From an uncultured Pelagibacteraceae bacterium (lineage in GTDB: Bacteria; Pseudomonadota; Alphaproteobacteria; Pelagibacterales; Pelagibacteraceae): a stretch of 41,748 nt of DNA. Shown piece after piece: positions 1 through 8,994 of the stretch. Within the stretch, counting starts at the first letter, position 1. Every line of letters begins with the position of its first letter. The notes below the pieces were generated by a model that made no database searches, had not been told where the DNA came from, and worked only from the letters and a program-made list of their open reading frames with translations. Made by a program: the position numbers and the translations under genes. The DNA lies in the NCBI GenBank assembly GCA_902525935.1, contig CABZJA010000010.1, positions 1 to 41,748 on the forward strand, read 5' to 3'.

Positions 1-635
1 TAGATCATAGATGTTCCAGTGTCTTTTGCTATAAATCTTAATAGTTCTAATACATGGGCTTGTGTTGTAACGTCTAATCCAGTAGTTGGCTCGTCTAATA
101 AAAGTAAATCTGGTTTGCCAGCCAATGCCATTGCAACAGCCACTCTTTGTTGTTGCCCTCCAGAAAGCTCGTGTGGATAACGAAAAGCCATAGTTTCTGG
201 CGAAGGAAGTCTAACTTTATTTAGCAACTCTGAAATATTTTTATCTCTCTCTGTTTTCTTTAGATCTGTATGTAGTCTTAATGCTTCGTCAATTTGGTAT
301 CCAATTTTTAAATTCGGTGTTAATGCTTGTCCTGCATTTTGAGGTATCATGGCTATTTTTCTACCTCTAATTTTTTCAAGCTGTCTACTACTCATCTTCA
401 ATAAATCCTCAGATTTAAAAAGACATTCGCCCTTAAGAGGAAATAAGCCTTGTTTTATATAGCCCATCATTGCAAGTGCTAATGTGCTTTTTCCAGAACC
501 TGACTCCCCCACGATCCCTACAGTCTCTCCTTTTTTTATATTGGTTGAAACATTTCTAAGTATTGAAATTTGTTTGCCCTTCTGACTGTTAAATCCAATT
601 GATAAATTTTTAACACTTTCAATTATTTCATTCAT
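1..635 (-). CDS. Oligopeptide/dipeptide ABC transporter ATP-binding protein (DppD-like), 3' end cut by window edge
   Basis: ATPase that would power uptake of peptides or another solute through the two permeases encoded just upstream (636-2487). I translated it from the minus strand: the ATG is at 633-635, directly after the stop codon of the upstream permease, so the two are translationally coupled. About 211 residues are visible. Walker A is GESGSGKS (about residues 43-50), the Q-loop lies near residue 99 (PQN), the ABC signature LSGGQQQR is at about 157-164 and Walker B LLLLDEP at about 178-183. The D-loop GLD follows. The stretch around AGQALTPNLKIG is typical of the Dpp/Opp ATPase family. 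The C-terminal part, which carries the oligopeptide-type cysteine motif in this family, lies left of the window. Function class is certain; the substrate is not, because Dpp-type systems also carry nickel, opines and other solutes. Confidence 0.93.
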   Translation of the reverse strand, partial: MNEIIESVKNLSIGFNSQKGKQISILRNVSTNIKKGETVGIVGESGSGKSTLALAMMGYIKQGLFPLKGECLFKSEDLLKMSSRQLEKIRGRKIAMIPQNAGQALTPNLKIGYQIDEALRLHTDLKKTERDKNISELLNKVRLPSPETMAFRYPHELSGGQQQRVAVAMALAGKPDLLLLDEPTTGLDVTTQAHVLELLRFIAKDTGTSMI

Positions 636-1529
636 TTAAACAGGTGCCTTGGTTGAACGATCGATTCCTAAAGCTTTTGCAAATGCATCAGCAGTTAGAT
701 TTATTCCAATAATTAACGAGCTTAATCCTACTATTGGAGCAATTACAGACCAGTATGCAAACGACATCAATCCTCTAGCATTGGAGATCATTAAACCCCA
801 ATCAGGTGTTGGAGGGCTTACACCAAAACCTAAGAACGACAATGAGCTAAATCCTAATAACATCCAAGACCATCTCATTGCTCCTTCTACTAATATAGCG
901 TCTCTAACATTTGGGATAATTTCATTCCAAATAATAGACATGTTGCTATGACCTCTTGCTCTGGCTGAAACTATAAAGTCTTTAGCAATAACATCGTGAG
1001 TAGCAGCTCTCGCAACTCTTACTATTCCTTTACCATAAAAAAAACCTAGTGCAGGAATTAAAACCTCTGTTGATGTTCCTAAAAGAGAAACAATTAATAG
1101 CATTGCAAGTATCCAAGGGATAGAAAGAAACGCATCAACAACTCTCATTACAACATCGTCAATTTTACCTCCAACTAAACCACAAAAAATTCCAAGTAAA
1201 CCTCCCCACAGAAGAGCTATAAGTGATCCAAAGAATGTTACCGTAAGAGCTGTTCGCCCTCCAAGTATTGTTCTTGTGAAAACATCTCTACCCAAGCTAT
1301 CTGTTCCAAACCAATGTTCAGCGGATGGAGCAAGTAACATGGTATTTGGGCTAATTGCTTTATAATCGTATGGTGCAATGTAAGGGCTTATTAATGCTAA
1401 GACTACATGAAGTAAAACAATTGTAAGTCCAATTAATCCAGAAGGCTTGGAGGCCATAGTTTTTAAAATCTCAAAAGCTTTTTCTAACTTATTTTTTTGT
1501 TTATCTTCTGTGATTAAATTACTCTCCAT
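636..1529 (-). CDS. Peptide-type ABC transporter permease, DppC family
   Basis: Inner-membrane permease subunit of the transporter encoded at 1-4060. The 297-residue length is normal for DppC/OppC. A cytoplasmic N-terminus (about 30 residues) precedes the first membrane segment. The family's N-terminal OppC segment is visible around PYIAPYDY, followed by the short motif WFGTDSLGRDVFTR (about residues 73-86), which is highly characteristic of DppC. The cytoplasmic EAA-type loop appears as ARARGHSNMSIIWNEIIPN (about residues 188-206). The start ATG at 1527-1529 follows the DppB stop after 1 bp, and its own stop abuts the ATPase ATG, so the three form one translational unit. The substrate cannot be read from the permease alone. 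Confidence 0.93.
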   Translation of the reverse strand: MESNLITEDKQKNKLEKAFEILKTMASKPSGLIGLTIVLLHVVLALISPYIAPYDYKAISPNTMLLAPSAEHWFGTDSLGRDVFTRTILGGRTALTVTFFGSLIALLWGGLLGIFCGLVGGKIDDVVMRVVDAFLSIPWILAMLLIVSLLGTSTEVLIPALGFFYGKGIVRVARAATHDVIAKDFIVSARARGHSNMSIIWNEIIPNVRDAILVEGAMRWSWMLLGFSSLSFLGFGVSPPTPDWGLMISNARGLMSFAYWSVIAPIVGLSSLIIGINLTADAFAKALGIDRSTKAPV

Positions 1530-1530
1530 T

Positions 1531-2487
1531 TTATTTTCTTATCTGTAAACTTTTTAATCTTGGATTAAGCATAAGTGTCATTAAATCTGCTATTAAATTT
1601 ATTCCTACATAGATTGATGCTAATATTATTGCTAACGCTTGAACAACAGGTAAATCTCTATTTGATATAGACTCAATTACCAGTCTACCTAAACCTGGAT
1701 AATTAAAAACAACTTCTGTAACGACAACACCACCTAGTAACCAAGCAATAGTTAATGCTACTACATTTATTGCTGGCAATAATGCATTTGGTAATATATG
1801 TCTAAATACCATTTTCCAATACGGAACACCTTTTAAAATTGCCATCTGCACATAGTCACTAGACATTACTTGAATTACACTTGAACGTACCATTCTTGCC
1901 ATGTGAGCGGTCATAATCATTGAAATTGCAACAACAGGTAAAATTATATTCGAGAGCAATTCATAAAAAGTTGCATCTGAAGGAATGATAACAATTCCTG
2001 GTAGCCAACCAAGCCAAATTGCAACGATTAAAATCAGTAAAGTAGCGCTAATAAACTCAGGAATAGTCATTGAAAAAATCGTGATGGTAGAAATCATAAT
2101 ATCTGGAAGTTTATCTCTCCAAAGCGCAGTAATTATTCCTAATACTATAGCTAAGGGAATACCTATGAGTATTGAAACAGAGGCTAAAACTAAAGAGTTT
2201 TTTACTCTTGGACCTAGCACTTCGTTAATTGGCATTTCTCCACTTAAAGAGTAACCAAAATCACCTCGTATAACATTTGATGCCCAATCCAAGTATCTTT
2301 CATAAGCTGGAACGTCTAGACCAAGTCTTTTTATGCAAGCATCAAGAGCTGCTCCATATGCTTCTCTTTCTAAGTAGGTTGTACATGCATCCCCAGGTAA
2401 AACTTCAACACCTACAAATGTGATCAATGAAACTATAAATAAAGTAATAAATCCTAGTCCAATTCTTTTTAAAATTAATAAAAGCAT
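1531..2487 (-). CDS. Peptide-type ABC transporter permease, DppB family
   Basis: First permease subunit of the peptide-type transporter, 318 residues, six predicted membrane segments beginning with a hydrophobic segment at residues 9-28. Family marks are the N-terminal layout of DppB (VEVLPGDACTTYL region), a periplasmic loop with LGLDVPAYERYLDW, and the coupling loop LKGVPYWKMVFRHILPNAL (about residues 219-237). The ATG is at 2485-2487. It lies 85 bp downstream of the binding-protein stop, and a strong hairpin terminator (2533-2564) sits in that gap, so the permease genes are probably transcribed mainly by read-through from the binding-protein gene. Confidence 0.93.
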   Translation of the reverse strand: MLLLILKRIGLGFITLFIVSLITFVGVEVLPGDACTTYLEREAYGAALDACIKRLGLDVPAYERYLDWASNVIRGDFGYSLSGEMPINEVLGPRVKNSLVLASVSILIGIPLAIVLGIITALWRDKLPDIMISTITIFSMTIPEFISATLLILIVAIWLGWLPGIVIIPSDATFYELLSNIILPVVAISMIMTAHMARMVRSSVIQVMSSDYVQMAILKGVPYWKMVFRHILPNALLPAINVVALTIAWLLGGVVVTEVVFNYPGLGRLVIESISNRDLPVVQALAIILASIYVGINLIADLMTLMLNPRLKSLQIRK

Positions 2488-2532
2488 AAGATTAACTAGA
2501 ACTTTTTAACAAAAATAAATTAAATAGAAATA

Positions 2533-2564
2533 AAATAAAGGCCGCTTATATGCGGCCTTTATTT
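2533..2564 (-). terminator. Intrinsic hairpin terminator between binding-protein and permease genes
   Basis: A perfect 13-bp inverted repeat (left arm 2533-2545, right arm 2552-2564, loop 2546-2551) with a GC-rich core GGCCGC/GCGGCC. On the minus strand it is followed by a short T-rich stretch (TTTCTATTTA). It lies just after the stop of the substrate-binding protein and before the dppB-like gene. Inference: partial termination gives more binding protein than permease mRNA. Confidence 0.85.
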
Positions 2565-2572
2565 AAATACTT

Positions 2573-4060
2573 TTAGTCAACTTTAACTTTGTGCCACTGT
2601 ATAGAGAAGTGATCTACAGCATCAAGGTTTTTAACTTTTGATGAAGTAACTACAAGTCTAGATACATGGTATGGGATCATCGTTCCACTTTGTTCCCATA
2701 AAGTCATTTGAGCATTTTGATATGCTTTTTTTCTTTTATTGAAATCCAACTCACTTCTGGCATCAGCTAAGTTTTTATCAAAATCAGCATTTTTAAAATA
2801 AGATTCATTCCATTTAGCTCCACTGTGATACGCTTCATGCAAGATTGTATCTGCTGGTCTTTGGTTCCAACGTGTCATTGAAACTGGTTTTTTCATCCAA
2901 ACTTCATTCCAATAACCTTTTGATGGTACCATTTCGATGTTAACTTTTATTCCAGCTTTAGCAACTTGTTGTTGAACAACTTCTGCAATCGTAGGCCAAG
3001 TTGGCTCTAGTGACGCTGGATAAACAGTCAATTCAAGTCCATTTGGAAATCCTGCTTCTCTTAGTAAATTTTTTGCTTTACTAATATTTTGAGGACAATC
3101 CATTTGTAAACGATATTGATCAGAAGGCATTACAGGTGTATCACAAGATACAGTTGCTGCACCTCCCATAACTAGATCTACAAGTTCTTGTCTATCAACT
3201 GCCATCCTAAAAGCTTTTCTCACTTTAGGATTATCAAATGGAGCAGTATCAGTTCTCATAACCACACCTCTCCAGTTTCCTGTTGGAATTACAGTTGTTT
3301 TAAATTTAGAATTACTGTCAAATATTTTTTTTTGATTGAAAGGAACATATCTATTCATATCAATTTGACCAGTTAAAAGAGCTTGAATTCTTGCTTGAGC
3401 ATCTGGGATCGCAATGACATGAACTTCCGCAACTCCTGGAGCACCTTCCCAATATTCTGGGTTAGCTTTAAGAATAGTTGTTCCCTCTGGATCAAATTTA
3501 TCAACCATGAATGGTCCAGTACCAACTCCAGTTTGTCCTATAATATCTCCTGAACCTTCAGGTATCATTCTTAATCTGTAGTCAGTTAATAATAAAGGAA
3601 AGTCAGCAAATGAAGTTGATAACTTCATTTTAACTGTATGCTGATCAACTACCTCAATATCTTCAACTACATTTAAACTTTTTCTAACTGGAGATCCAAT
3701 ATCAGGATCTTTAGCTCTCATTAAAGAGTATTTAACATCTGGAGCATCAAAAGCTGATCCATCATGGAAATATATTCCTTTTCTTAAATTAAATGTCCAT
3801 TCAGTTGCATCAGAATTAGCACTCCAATCTGTTGATAATGAAGGCGATGGAACACCGTTCAAATCAGGTCTTACTAATCTATTTTGTGTTTTGATGACAA
3901 CTTGAAATAAACGCCCTTTTGTTATGGCATCTAAGTTAGTATCTTTTCCAAATCCAAGATCATGTGATACTTTAAATACTCCACTTGATGCATTGGCAAT
4001 AGAAAAAGATAGTATCAGAGACATAAAAGTCGCTGAAAAAACTTTAAGTATGTATTTCAT
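2573..4060 (-). CDS. Periplasmic substrate-binding protein of peptide-type ABC transporter (SBP_bac_5 family)
   Basis: Solute receptor for the transporter encoded at 1-2487. It has 495 residues, usual for family 5 binding proteins. A Sec signal peptide is clear: positively charged start (MKYILK), hydrophobic core and likely cleavage after residue 24 (IANA|SS). The mature part shows the family pattern: a DGSAFDAPDVKYSL segment (about residues 99-112) matching the SBP family 5 signature region, NPEYWEG, and DNPKVRKAFRMAVDRQ near the middle. The start is supported by a good AGAGGG ribosome site just upstream. It is the first gene of its operon, diverging from the GcvT-like gene at 4202. A candidate promoter lies at 4099-4127. 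Natural ligand unknown; peptides are only the default for the family. Confidence 0.93.
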   Translation of the reverse strand: MKYILKVFSATFMSLILSFSIANASSGVFKVSHDLGFGKDTNLDAITKGRLFQVVIKTQNRLVRPDLNGVPSPSLSTDWSANSDATEWTFNLRKGIYFHDGSAFDAPDVKYSLMRAKDPDIGSPVRKSLNVVEDIEVVDQHTVKMKLSTSFADFPLLLTDYRLRMIPEGSGDIIGQTGVGTGPFMVDKFDPEGTTILKANPEYWEGAPGVAEVHVIAIPDAQARIQALLTGQIDMNRYVPFNQKKIFDSNSKFKTTVIPTGNWRGVVMRTDTAPFDNPKVRKAFRMAVDRQELVDLVMGGAATVSCDTPVMPSDQYRLQMDCPQNISKAKNLLREAGFPNGLELTVYPASLEPTWPTIAEVVQQQVAKAGIKVNIEMVPSKGYWNEVWMKKPVSMTRWNQRPADTILHEAYHSGAKWNESYFKNADFDKNLADARSELDFNKRKKAYQNAQMTLWEQSGTMIPYHVSRLVVTSSKVKNLDAVDHFSIQWHKVKVD

Positions 4061-4098
4061 AAGTTCCCTCTTTTTCTTTAGTTGTTTAAATAATTAAA

Positions 4099-4127
4099 AA
4101 GATAACAATTCCAGAACTAGATAACAA
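4099..4127 (-). promoter_or_regulatory. Candidate sigma70-type promoter for the binding-protein operon
   Basis: Reading the minus strand, TTGTTA (4122-4127) and TATCTT (4099-4104) are separated by exactly 17 bp, and the start codon lies about 39 bp further on, leaving room for a short leader with the AGAGGG ribosome site. The match is moderate and the region is AT-rich, so this is a prediction. Confidence 0.45.
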
Positions 4128-4154
4128 CATGCAAAATGTAGTGATTCATCTAGT
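4116..4154. promoter_or_regulatory. Candidate operator: inverted repeat in the divergent spacer
   Basis: The 141-bp spacer between the minus-strand transporter operon and the plus-strand GcvT operon contains ACTAGAT (4116-4122) and its exact inverted copy ATCTAGT (4148-4154), 25 bp apart. The left arm overlaps the predicted promoter spacer and -35 box. Arms spaced by about three helical turns would suit a dimeric regulator or a looped site. Seven base pairs can arise by chance; no regulator is encoded nearby. Confidence 0.3.
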
Positions 4155-4201
4155 AATTGAATAGAAATTTTGATTAATATACACTTTTTCAATATTTATA
4201 A

Positions 4202-5425
4202 ATGCAAAACGAATTAAACAAAGTCAGATTTTCAGTAAAGCCCTTAAGATCCAATAACAATAAAGTTGTTGAACTAGCACGAACTGTAGGAGTACATCCA
4301 CTGGCATATCAAGAACTTCCTTACGATCCTGAGTATTCTTTTTATGCTGGAAGATTAAATCCAGAAGTGCTTTCACACGCAACAGCTGATGAAATGTATT
4401 GGAAAGTAAGACAAGAGATAATATTTCGTCATACCGGTGAACATCCATATGAAATATCAGGTCCAGATGCAGAGAAACTTTTACAAAAAATATTCACAAG
4501 AGATATCTCAAAAGTAAAAGTAGGAAGATGCTCATACCAATTCGCTTGCTACAACGATGGAGGAATGATTACGGATGGAGTTTTACTCAGACTTGAGGAA
4601 AATAAATTTTGGTTTGCTCAGGCTGATGGTGATCTTTTTTCATGGTATAAAGCTCACAGTGACAATCTTAATGTAAAAATTACTGATCCAGATGTTTGGG
4701 TAAGTCAAATTCAAGGACCAAAATCAATGGATCTTTTAAAAGTTTTAAGTAAAGAAACTTTCCCTGAGAATTGGAAATATTTTGATTGGAAAGAAATAAT
4801 TATACTAAATGAGAAGGTGATAATAAGTAGATCGGGTTTTAGCAATGAACTTGGTTGGGAGATTTATTTTAGAAAAAATAATAATACTGAAAAAGTTGGA
4901 GATCACATTCTTGAAGAAGGAAAAAAAATGGGAATGATACTCACAGGTACCCCTGGTTTTAGATGTAAAAGAATAGAATCTGGATTATTATCGGCTGGAC
5001 AAGACTTTAATTATGAAACAAATCCATATGATGTTGGTTTAGGTAAGTATGTTGATTTAAAAAAAAATTATTTTATTGGAAAATCAGCATTGATGACTGC
5101 CGATAAAGAAAAAAGATGTTGGGGTATACGAGTAGAAAATGGTACTGCTTTAAAAGGAACTTATATAAAATTTAAAAATGAAATAGTCGGAAAAGTTACA
5201 TCAAGTACTTGGTCACCTTTTCAAAAATGTGGTGTTGGAATAGTTTTAATGAATTCTCCAAAACATAAACCTGGATTAATAGTGGATGTTAATTGCAATG
5301 ATAATAAAATTCATAAAGGTGAAATATGCACCTTACCAATGTATGACTTTAAAAATGAAATTGTAAGAGGTTTAAAAATTGATATTCCAACAGGTCCTAC
5401 TCCGTGGTCAGGAATAAAAAAATAA
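4202..5425 (+). CDS. GcvT-fold aminomethyltransferase/demethylase-family protein
   Basis: A 407-residue member of the glycine-cleavage T-protein fold, which uses tetrahydrofolate to accept a one-carbon group from an amine or sulfonium methyl donor. Visible marks: EISGPDAEKLLQKIFTRDI (about residues 85-103), VSQIQGPKS (near 177), ISRSGFSNELGWEIYFR (about 209-225), a central glutamate segment RIESGLLSAGQDFNYETNPYD, and the C-terminal barrel with KVTSSTWSP. It resembles the DmdA-like gene at 9334-10497 in layout but is clearly diverged, so it should act on a different substrate. An N-terminal extension of about 60 residues precedes the fold. It is first in a seven-gene operon and its 3' end overlaps the peptidase gene by 22 bp. 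The donor substrate is unknown; a demethylase of a methylated amine is the best guess. Confidence 0.85.
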   Translation: MQNELNKVRFSVKPLRSNNNKVVELARTVGVHPLAYQELPYDPEYSFYAGRLNPEVLSHATADEMYWKVRQEIIFRHTGEHPYEISGPDAEKLLQKIFTRDISKVKVGRCSYQFACYNDGGMITDGVLLRLEENKFWFAQADGDLFSWYKAHSDNLNVKITDPDVWVSQIQGPKSMDLLKVLSKETFPENWKYFDWKEIIILNEKVIISRSGFSNELGWEIYFRKNNNTEKVGDHILEEGKKMGMILTGTPGFRCKRIESGLLSAGQDFNYETNPYDVGLGKYVDLKKNYFIGKSALMTADKEKRCWGIRVENGTALKGTYIKFKNEIVGKVTSSTWSPFQKCGVGIVLMNSPKHKPGLIVDVNCNDNKIHKGEICTLPMYDFKNEIVRGLKIDIPTGPTPWSGIKK

Positions 5426-6099
5426 TAATAGCAATTGGTGGTGGTGGGTTTACACATACTTCAGATAAAGACTTGGATGAATATGTTGTAAATCAAGTTA
5501 ATAAATCAAACATTAATATAGGTTTCTTACCCACGGCTAGCAATGATAATCAAGAAAAGACCGATCTTTTTTATAAAAGATTTAAATCACAAAAATTTAA
5601 ATTATCTCATTTTAATCTCTGTTCAAGTGTAGGAGGTTTTAATGAATGGCTTTTAAACAAAGATATAATTTATGTAGGGGGCGGCAACACTTCTGAAATG
5701 ATTAATATTTGGAAAAGACATAATCTAATCAAAGTATTTAAAGATGCATATGAAAAAGGAATAATTATGAGTGGAATAAGTGCTGGAGCTGTGTGTTGGT
5801 TTGATTGGATATTGTCAGACTCATTAAATAAAGAGCTAAGTCCGTTAAAAGGAATAAATTTTTTAGATGGAAGCTGTACACCTCATTCTTCGGATAATAA
5901 TCGACTTCGACAATTTATTTCTGAAATTAAAAATGGAAATTTGCCAGATGGAATAGCTATTGATGATGGTGTAGCAGTGCTTTTTATTGACGGAGTTCCT
6001 TCAGAAGTTTATTCTTCAAGAATTAATCATGATGCTTATTATGTGACTAGACATGATAAGATAAGTTTAAAAACATATATAAAGAAATTAAATGAATAA
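5404..6099 (+). CDS. Peptidase E-like serine peptidase (family S51)
   Basis: A 231-residue protein of the peptidase E/cyanophycinase family, which in characterised members cleaves N-terminal aspartyl dipeptides or related isopeptides. The nucleophile elbow GISAGA is present with Ser126, matching the Gly-x-Ser-Ala-Gly motif, followed by VCWFD. The early motif AIGGGGF and the strand-loop YVGGGNTSEM are also typical. Length matches PepE (about 230 residues). The best start is a GTG at 5404, inside the end of the previous gene; there is no in-frame ATG nearby that would keep the AIGGGG strand. It overlaps the next gene by 8 bp. Its place between a T-protein-like enzyme and a 2-hydroxyacid oxidase suggests a job in trimming an amide- or peptide-linked catabolite, but this is inference. 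Confidence 0.85.
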   Translation: MVRNKKIIIAIGGGGFTHTSDKDLDEYVVNQVNKSNINIGFLPTASNDNQEKTDLFYKRFKSQKFKLSHFNLCSSVGGFNEWLLNKDIIYVGGGNTSEMINIWKRHNLIKVFKDAYEKGIIMSGISAGAVCWFDWILSDSLNKELSPLKGINFLDGSCTPHSSDNNRLRQFISEIKNGNLPDGIAIDDGVAVLFIDGVPSEVYSSRINHDAYYVTRHDKISLKTYIKKLNE

Positions 6100-7252
6100 T
6101 ATTAAAGCCAGTAATAAAATTTTTAGCATCGAAGATGCAAAAAAACTATCAAAGAAAAGATTACCAAAGCTAGTTTACGATTTTATTGATGGTGCATCAG
6201 GAGATGAAAAATTATCAGAAATTAATAGTTTTGCTTTAGACCAAATACGGCTTGAACCAAGAGTTCTAAGAAATGTAGAGGAAAGAAAACTAAAAAAAAA
6301 CATTCTTGGATTTAATTATGACTATCCTTTTGGGTTTGCCCCAATGGGTATGACAAATCTTTCATGGCCAGGTGCAGACTCTATGTTGGCAAAAGAGAGT
6401 GCAAGAAATAATATACCAACTTGTGTATCTATGGCTTCCACAACCACCTTAGAGAAAATGTATGAGCTTTCAGAAGGTCATTCATGGCTTCAGCTTTATA
6501 TTTTTCAAGATGAGGCTTTTGTCATGGAATTGCTGGATAGAGCAGAAAAAACTGGCTATGAAGTAGCTATACTTACTGTTGATGTTCCAGTTTTATCAAG
6601 AAGAACTAGAGATGATAAAAATGGATTTTCATATCCATTTAAAATAGGACCTAAACAATTTTTTGATTTTGCAACTCATCCTGTTTGGTCAATATCTACA
6701 TTGCTTAATGGAATACCAAAGCCAATGAATTACGAAACTTCAAAAAATGGAAAAGGTATTTTTAAAAGAAAAGAAAGTAGAGGAAAAACAGATTGGGAAA
6801 CTCTAAAAAGAGTAAGAAACAAATGGAAAGGTAAATTAATTGTAAAAGGCGTCATGTCATCTGATGATGCAGTTAAAATTAAAGAAATGGGTGCTGATGC
6901 CATCCAAGTTTCAAATCATGGAGGTAGACAATTAGATAGTGCCTCAGCAGCAATAAATATTTTACCTTTTATTAGAGAGGCAGTAGGAAATAATTTTCCA
7001 ATTATATTTGATAGTGGAATAAGAAGTGGTAGCGATATTGTAAGATCATTAGCTTTAGGAGCAGATTTTTCAATGATTGGAAGGCCTGTAATGTATGCTA
7101 TGGGAGCTGATGGAGCTAGCGGGCTAAGAAGGATTGTGGATATAATTAAAGAAGAAACTAGCACAACGCTAGGTTTGGTTGGATTAAATGATATTAATGA
7201 AGTTTCTTCTGATATAATCGAACAGAAACTTTTTATGAATACAACTTACTAA
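6092..7252 (+). CDS. FMN-dependent alpha-hydroxy-acid oxidase/dehydrogenase (LldD/glycolate-oxidase family)
   Basis: Oxidises a 2-hydroxy acid (lactate, glycolate, mandelate or a similar compound) to the 2-oxo acid using FMN. The 386-residue length fits LldD. Key marks: the N-terminal RLPKLVYDFIDGASGDE, PFGFAPMGMTNL with the FMN-binding strand, LQLYIF, the catalytic-base motif SNHGGRQLD with His276, and the FMN-phosphate segment DSGIRSGSDIVRSLALGADF. Its ATG at 6092 overlaps the peptidase stop by 8 bp and its stop is 1 bp from the next start. The next gene encodes a ThDP enzyme of the type that cleaves or joins 2-oxo acids or 2-hydroxyacyl-CoA, so the pair may act in sequence. Exact substrate not resolvable from the sequence alone. 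Confidence 0.92.
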   Translation: MNNIKASNKIFSIEDAKKLSKKRLPKLVYDFIDGASGDEKLSEINSFALDQIRLEPRVLRNVEERKLKKNILGFNYDYPFGFAPMGMTNLSWPGADSMLAKESARNNIPTCVSMASTTTLEKMYELSEGHSWLQLYIFQDEAFVMELLDRAEKTGYEVAILTVDVPVLSRRTRDDKNGFSYPFKIGPKQFFDFATHPVWSISTLLNGIPKPMNYETSKNGKGIFKRKESRGKTDWETLKRVRNKWKGKLIVKGVMSSDDAVKIKEMGADAIQVSNHGGRQLDSASAAINILPFIREAVGNNFPIIFDSGIRSGSDIVRSLALGADFSMIGRPVMYAMGADGASGLRRIVDIIKEETSTTLGLVGLNDINEVSSDIIEQKLFMNTTY

Positions 7253-7253
7253 T

Positions 7254-8993
7254 ATGGAAAAAAAAATAAGAGGTGGAGCATTAATTGCAAGAGCATTAAA
7301 AGATAAAGGTATTGATAAAGTTTTTACTCTGTCAGGTGGATTTTGTAATCCTGCAATTGAAGGTTTCATGGAATGTCAAATTGATGTAGTTAATTGTCCT
7401 CATGAACAAATAGCTGGACACTTAGCGGATGGACATACGAGAATTACGAGAAAACCATCTGTATGCTTAGTCGGGCCAGAGGGTTTTGCAAATGCAGTAC
7501 CATCAATGATGGAGGCATGGGGTGAAAGAACACCAATAATTTATATAACTGGATCAAGTAGTTTAAAAAGACAAGGGTCAGGTGGCTTTAAAGAAATTGA
7601 TGATGTTTCAATAGCCGCTCCTCTTACAAAATATAGTGCAAGCATTACAGATGGAACAAGAATTAGAGAATTTGTTGATAAAGCTTACAGAATTGCAACG
7701 AATGGATACCCTGGGGCTGTTCATCTAAGTTTACCAGTAGATATAATGTTTTCTTCATTTGAAGAAAATGTTGGACTTGAAGAAAGACCATTTTCACATA
7801 AAGCAAAGCCAGTTGCTAAAGCATGGCCAGACCCAAATGATCTATCAAAAATACTTGAGTTAGCATGTAATGCAAAAAAACCTGTAATAATTGGAGGACA
7901 TGGTGTTTGGTGGTCAAACTCAGAAAAAAATTTAGAGACTGCGGGTGAAAGTTTAAATATCCCAATTTTTAATGTGCCATACCATCAAAAACTTTTAGGA
8001 GAAGAGGTAAATGCATATATGGGTTTAGCAGATATTCACCAATATTCACCCTCAGAATTTGCATTACATAATTCAGATTTAGTTTTAATGATTGGTGCAA
8101 GGTTAGATAACCAAATGAACTTTGGTAACCCTCCTTTTATTCCAAAAACAACAACTTTAGTTTGTATTAACGGTTCGCATGAAGAAATTGAGTTTAATAG
8201 AGCAGCTGATCATAACCTTTTATGTGATCCAGGAGTATTTTTAGATACTTTATGTAATTTAAAGAAAAATAATAAATGGAATTTAGGAAATAGTTGGTTT
8301 CAAGATAATAAAAATAAAAAAAAAGATTGGGTAAATAAATCTTTAAATGAACTAAAGATTGAAGCTGATAAAGCTAAAAAAAATGGTGGAAAAATTCATC
8401 CACTGCAATTAGCATTAGACGTTCAAGACGTAATGGATGAGAAAGATTGGCTTATAATTGATGGAGGAAATACTCATTTCTGGTCGGAGATCGCAATAAA
8501 TTTAGCAGGAGCTCAGGGGAAAAAATTGGGTGGAATTTTACATCCAGGTACATTTAGTATGCTGGGTGTTGGTGTATCATTTGCTTTATCTGCAAAAAAT
8601 AATAATCCTAAATCAAATGTAATTTTAATCAGTGGAGATGGTGCATTTTTATCTGGAGGCATGTCTATAGAAACTGCATTTTTTGAAAAGAAACCAATTA
8701 TTGTTGTTATTGACAATAATGGTGGCTTAGCATCAATTGGACAACAACAAGAAAGATTATTTGAAAGCGGAAAAAGAGTTGCAACTGACTTTAGAGATAT
8801 ACCTTTCCACAGTATATTTGAAGGTTTTGGGGGTCACGGAGAATTAGTAACGAAACGAGAGGAATTGGGTCCAGCACTAAAAAGAGCAATTGCAAGCGGT
8901 AAAACTGCTTGTGTAAATGTAAAAGCTAAACCCGTATTAAGTCCAATTGTTGCTGCTGTTGCCAGCAAGAGAGAGAAATCATCAATAGAGTAA
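7254..8993 (+). CDS. Thiamine-diphosphate-dependent enzyme (acetolactate synthase / 2-hydroxyacyl-CoA lyase superfamily)
   Basis: A 579-residue ThDP enzyme with the full three-domain layout: N-terminal PYR domain, central domain (about residues 190-340) and C-terminal PP domain. The catalytic glutamate that activates ThDP is Glu51 in CPHEQIAGHLADG. The metal/diphosphate motif starts at GDG (residues 461-463) and ends with the DNN of IVVIDNN. The segment GSSSLKRQGSGGFKEIDD resembles 2-hydroxyacyl-CoA lyases and oxalyl-CoA decarboxylases as well as acetolactate synthases. No small regulatory subunit gene (IlvH) is adjacent, which argues against a biosynthetic acetolactate synthase. Context (2-hydroxyacid oxidase before, thiolase after) suggests 2-oxo-acid decarboxylation or C-C cleavage in a catabolic route. 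The specific reaction is open. Confidence 0.88.
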   Translation: MEKKIRGGALIARALKDKGIDKVFTLSGGFCNPAIEGFMECQIDVVNCPHEQIAGHLADGHTRITRKPSVCLVGPEGFANAVPSMMEAWGERTPIIYITGSSSLKRQGSGGFKEIDDVSIAAPLTKYSASITDGTRIREFVDKAYRIATNGYPGAVHLSLPVDIMFSSFEENVGLEERPFSHKAKPVAKAWPDPNDLSKILELACNAKKPVIIGGHGVWWSNSEKNLETAGESLNIPIFNVPYHQKLLGEEVNAYMGLADIHQYSPSEFALHNSDLVLMIGARLDNQMNFGNPPFIPKTTTLVCINGSHEEIEFNRAADHNLLCDPGVFLDTLCNLKKNNKWNLGNSWFQDNKNKKKDWVNKSLNELKIEADKAKKNGGKIHPLQLALDVQDVMDEKDWLIIDGGNTHFWSEIAINLAGAQGKKLGGILHPGTFSMLGVGVSFALSAKNNNPKSNVILISGDGAFLSGGMSIETAFFEKKPIIVVIDNNGGLASIGQQQERLFESGKRVATDFRDIPFHSIFEGFGGHGELVTKREELGPALKRAIASGKTACVNVKAKPVLSPIVAAVASKREKSSIE

Positions 8994-8994
8994 A

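Noticed and set aside
649..951. 100-codon plus-strand frame inside the DppC-like gene
   Set aside because: Shadow of the permease on the opposite strand; no start signal and no domain.
4061..4201. Glycine or SAM riboswitch upstream of the GcvT-like gene
   Set aside because: SAR11-type bacteria use glycine riboswitches near one-carbon genes, so I looked for one, but the spacer is short, AT-rich and shows no GC-rich paired stems other than the 7-bp inverted repeat.
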